Source: Macrotis lagotis
Taxonomy: Eukaryota; Chordata; Mammalia; Peramelemorphia; Peramelidae
Length of the DNA: 64,000 nucleotides
Direction of reading: 5' to 3'
NCBI RefSeq assembly: GCF_037893015.1
Contig: NC_133660.1
Coordinates: forward strand, 282,969,067-283,033,066
Shown here: one piece after another, positions 58,251-64,000 of the stretch
Numbering within the stretch: the stretch's first letter is position 1
Layout of the letters: every line of letters begins with the position of its first letter
The notes under the pieces: generated by a model
Told to the model about the DNA's origin: nothing
The model's database searches: none
The model's input: the letters and a program-made list of their open reading frames with translations, nothing else
Made by a program: the position numbers and the translations under genes

Positions 58251-59092
58251 AGGTGGGAGTTTCAGGAACACTTGGGAGCCAGAAGGCAGAGGCCTGGTGG
58301 GAGGAAATGCCTGGAGAGGCGGCCGGGTTAGGGAGGGCCCTGAGTGCCAAACGCAGCCCTCTGAACGCGCCCCTCCGGGGGCGACGGCAGGAGGCTGTGC
58401 CGGGGCCACCCTCGGGTCTGGCCTCAAGGGCAGCCTGGAGGGGGCACCTGAGGCAGGCGGGCCCTGCCAGCGGCGGGGGGCAGGGAGAGGCGGGCGCCCG
58501 GGCTGCCCAGGGAGGCTGAGGCCGGGGGCCCCGGGGGGGGCGGGGCGGGGCGGGGCGGGGCCAGCTTCCTCCTTCCGGGCAGGGCCCAGCCGGGCCCCCG
58601 CCAGGCGCGCCCCTCCCCCGCACGCCGGCTCCGCCCCGGCCTCCTCCGGCCACTCCCGGAGGGGCCTGGGGCCACGTGCTGCGCGAGGGCGCGTGACGCC
58701 ATCGCGCACGGCGTCGCGTTCTCCGCCAATCAGGGCCGCGCCCCGCCCGCCCCCGCCTCGGCCCGGAGCCGCGACCGAGGCCCGAAAGCCTGGGCCCAGC
58801 CGCCGGGGCCGCCGGAGAGAAGCCTCGCGGGAGCGCGGAGCGGCCGGCGGGGCCCCAAGCCTCTCGGGCCCGAGCGCGGGCCCTGCGCGCGCCTGCGCAC
58901 CCCGCCGCCCCGCCCCCGCAGGCGCGCGGCCCGGGGGCCTCTGGTGCGCAGGCGCGGCCCCGCATTCCGAGCGGCGACGCCGGGAGCGCGCGCGGCGCAT
59001 TTCCGCCTCTGGCGAATGGCTCGGGCGTAGGGCGCGCGCCGCGCCGCGGGGGCTCCAGCTGCGACCCCGGCCCCGCCCCCAGGACCCCGGCC
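58251..59092 (+). promoter_or_regulatory. RELA promoter / CpG island
   Basis: Dense CpG island up to the RELA ATG. Visible motifs are GC boxes (three to four tandem GGGGCGGGGC cores at 58535-58560), an E-box CACGTG at about 58673-58678, and a CCAAT box in 'cgccaatcagggc' at about 58725. There is no TATA box, as expected for a broadly expressed gene. Which motifs are used is inference. Confidence 0.6.
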
Positions 59093-62257
<3,165 letters not shown>

Positions 62258-64000
62258 GTGAGTCCCAGCCAGGGGGAAGGGAATGTAGCCCGAGGCCGTG
62301 TCTTTGGGGAGGGATGGCCGAGAACTCTTAGAGAGGACATCCTGTCAGTTCCACCAACATTAAGTAGTGGCAGGGAATGTGTTGTGGCCAGGATGCCAAC
62401 AGTCACAAATGACATGACTTCTCTGTGCCTCTGGGGAGAGCATGGCACACCAACAAGTAAGGAGAGGACAGGCAAGCCATAGACGCATGCCCAAGGACTG
62501 TCTGACAAAGGAACAAGTGCTGCCAGCTTGGGGCACCCAGGGAAAACTTGGGGGTGCATTGGCCAAACCTTAAAGTGGAGTGGGGCCATCTGTGTGGGTG
62601 CTGGGAGCCCCACTTGGCCAGAAGGTAGATTGTGATTGTTTGAAAGTAAATAATGGGGAAAAGTCTGGAAAGCCAGGGGGAGCTAGATGGGCATGGCCCC
62701 CTGGGGAAAGAGATCATTTGGCAGAGTGGGGGGATAAGGGGATACTTATGTGATGAAAGCTGTGTGGAGCTGAGTTGGAAAGGGAAGGGCTGGAAGGCCG
62801 GGGCCAGGATTCCAGGTCTAGGTAGAGAGGGGAGAGGTGAACATGGGTGATACCAGGGCCAGCATACCTATGAGGCTCTAGGAGGAGCTAGCTGGAGATC
62901 ACCCAGGGAATGAGGCTCAGGGGTTGAGACTTGAACACAAGCCCTGGTACTCAAGCCAGCATTCCTGGCCCTGTATCTTACAAAAAGAGGATTAGATTTC
63001 TCCCTGACTGCCGTATGGTATCACAGTTAGGCCCAATGAACTGAGCAAGTGCCTAATGGGAATTGGGAGCCAGTCACAGTGGCCTGTGTCTGGGTGGGCT
63101 CAGGTCATGGGAGCAGGGCCTGGGCATCCTGCGGGTGTTTCCAGGTGCCTTCAATGAAGCCTCTTGGTTATCCTGGCTCTGAGCATGGAGGAAAGGGCAT
63201 GGATGGCTCCCTGGAGAAGGGAGAGCCACATCTGGAGCCTAGGCGGTCAGGAGAGAAAGCAGTGGAACCGGTTGGGTTTCAGGTCCGTTAAGAGGAGGTG
63301 TGGGACTGGAGGATGGTGATGTCACACCAAGAGTCAGAGAGAACACCCTGGACAGGGGCTGGGGAGGGACGACCCACACTCAGAGGCAGACAGAGGGACC
63401 TAAGAAGGAGAAGGCAAGGGAGAATATGATCAGCAGTGTGGATGAGGTCTGGGACCAAAGACCATTTCCCAGATCCAGGAGCCACTGGTGGTGGGGAGGG
63501 GTGGAGGCAACGGGTGTAGACCTCACCTGTGCTGACCCGGGGATGACAATGACCAGTGTCAACGAACTGAGGGGTGGGAGAGGAGGAGCCCAGGAGTGAT
63601 GGGAGGGAGATGAGGCGGCATGGGGCAGGGGTCTTGAGAGAGCATGCAGCCTAGTCTCGCTCTTGTCTCTGCTGCCAGAGAGGGTGGACTGAGTCCATTT
63701 GGGGATATTTCTGGTTGGTGCGAGGCTCAAGCTGTGCCCCCCCCCCAGGTCAGGTGATGGTGAGGCCATGGCATGAGAAGATGTGCCAGTGGCTAGAGCC
63801 AGTGGACAAAGCCTGGTCCTGCCCGTTGGGGGCTTACAGATGGAGGCGAGGGTCAGAAGCCAGACTTGTGACCTTAAAATAATCACATGTTCGAATGGGG
63901 CCTAGTCTGAAGAAGTGTTCGGCATCTGAACTGGCTCTGAAGAATCCAGGATGGATCGGGCCAGGATGGTTAAAGGCACCTTCATTGCGGGGGAGGAACC
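62258..64000 (+). other. RELA intron 6, incomplete
   Basis: Starts with the exon 6 donor C|GTGAGTCC. No sequence matching the next expected RELA exon (beginning RAPNTAELKI in human) is found before the window ends, so this intron is at least 1.74 kb. No clear repeat or other gene is seen in it. Confidence 0.6.

Noticed and set aside
57755-58519. 254-codon plus-strand frame upstream of RELA
   Set aside because: No known domain and no splice partner. It spans the boundary of the CpG island and is probably chance.
62258-64000. RELA exon 7
   Set aside because: No sequence encoding the expected RAPNTAELK-like start with an AG acceptor was found before the window ends.

Overview
The window is nuclear DNA of a mammal, almost certainly a marsupial. 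Five vertebrate genes can be read exon by exon. The repeats are CORE-SINEs of marsupial type (a tRNA-like head with 'gtggatagagcac', a core ending 'cttgggcaagtcacttaacc', and either an A-rich or an RTE-type tail), marsupial-type L1, L2/CR1-like and RTE LINEs, and no Alu or other eutherian SINEs. The species cannot be fixed from sequence alone; the abundant short A-tailed SINEs resemble those described from Australian marsupials.

Layout, left to right: (1) 1-15.4 kb is gene-free and repeat-rich, with a long CT tract at 9.1-9.56 kb, an inverted RTE copy and an antisense L1. (2) 15.4-21.5 kb is OVOL1 on the minus strand, with four coding exons, 267 aa and a CpG-island promoter. (3) 22-30.8 kb is intergenic, with an AT-rich block at 23.3-25.4 kb and a run of SINEs at 27.8-28.3 kb. 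(4) 31.6-34.3 kb is AP5B1 (+), with two coding exons and 860 aa. (5) 35.2-36.4 kb is RNASEH2C (+), with four exons and 143 aa. (6) 36.5-44.3 kb is KAT5/TIP60 (-), with fourteen coding exons and 513 or 522 aa; it is tail-to-tail with RNASEH2C with less than 100 bp between their poly(A) signals. (7) 44.7-58.2 kb is intergenic and made mostly of LINE and SINE copies, including a second inverted RTE and a 5'-truncated L1 with clear target-site duplications. (8) 59.09 kb to the right edge is RELA (+), exons 1-6 only, covering the N-terminal DNA-binding half of the Rel homology domain; the rest lies outside the window.

As I recall it, the order OVOL1-AP5B1-RNASEH2C-KAT5-RELA and the relative strands match human 11q13.1, read in reverse. 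This is a conserved block, not an operon: a transcription repressor, a late-endosomal adaptor subunit, an RNase H2 subunit, a histone acetyltransferase and an NF-kB subunit. KAT5 can acetylate RelA, which is the only direct functional link.

The most striking feature is a minisatellite in RELA intron 3 (about 59.45-60.54 kb). Twelve copies of a 70-107 bp unit carry the last ~49 bases of coding exon 3 plus its 5' splice site, so the intron holds eleven extra near-copies of a coding exon end, each with a candidate splice donor. I know of no description of such an array, and it deserves checking first as a possible assembly product and then as a splicing feature.
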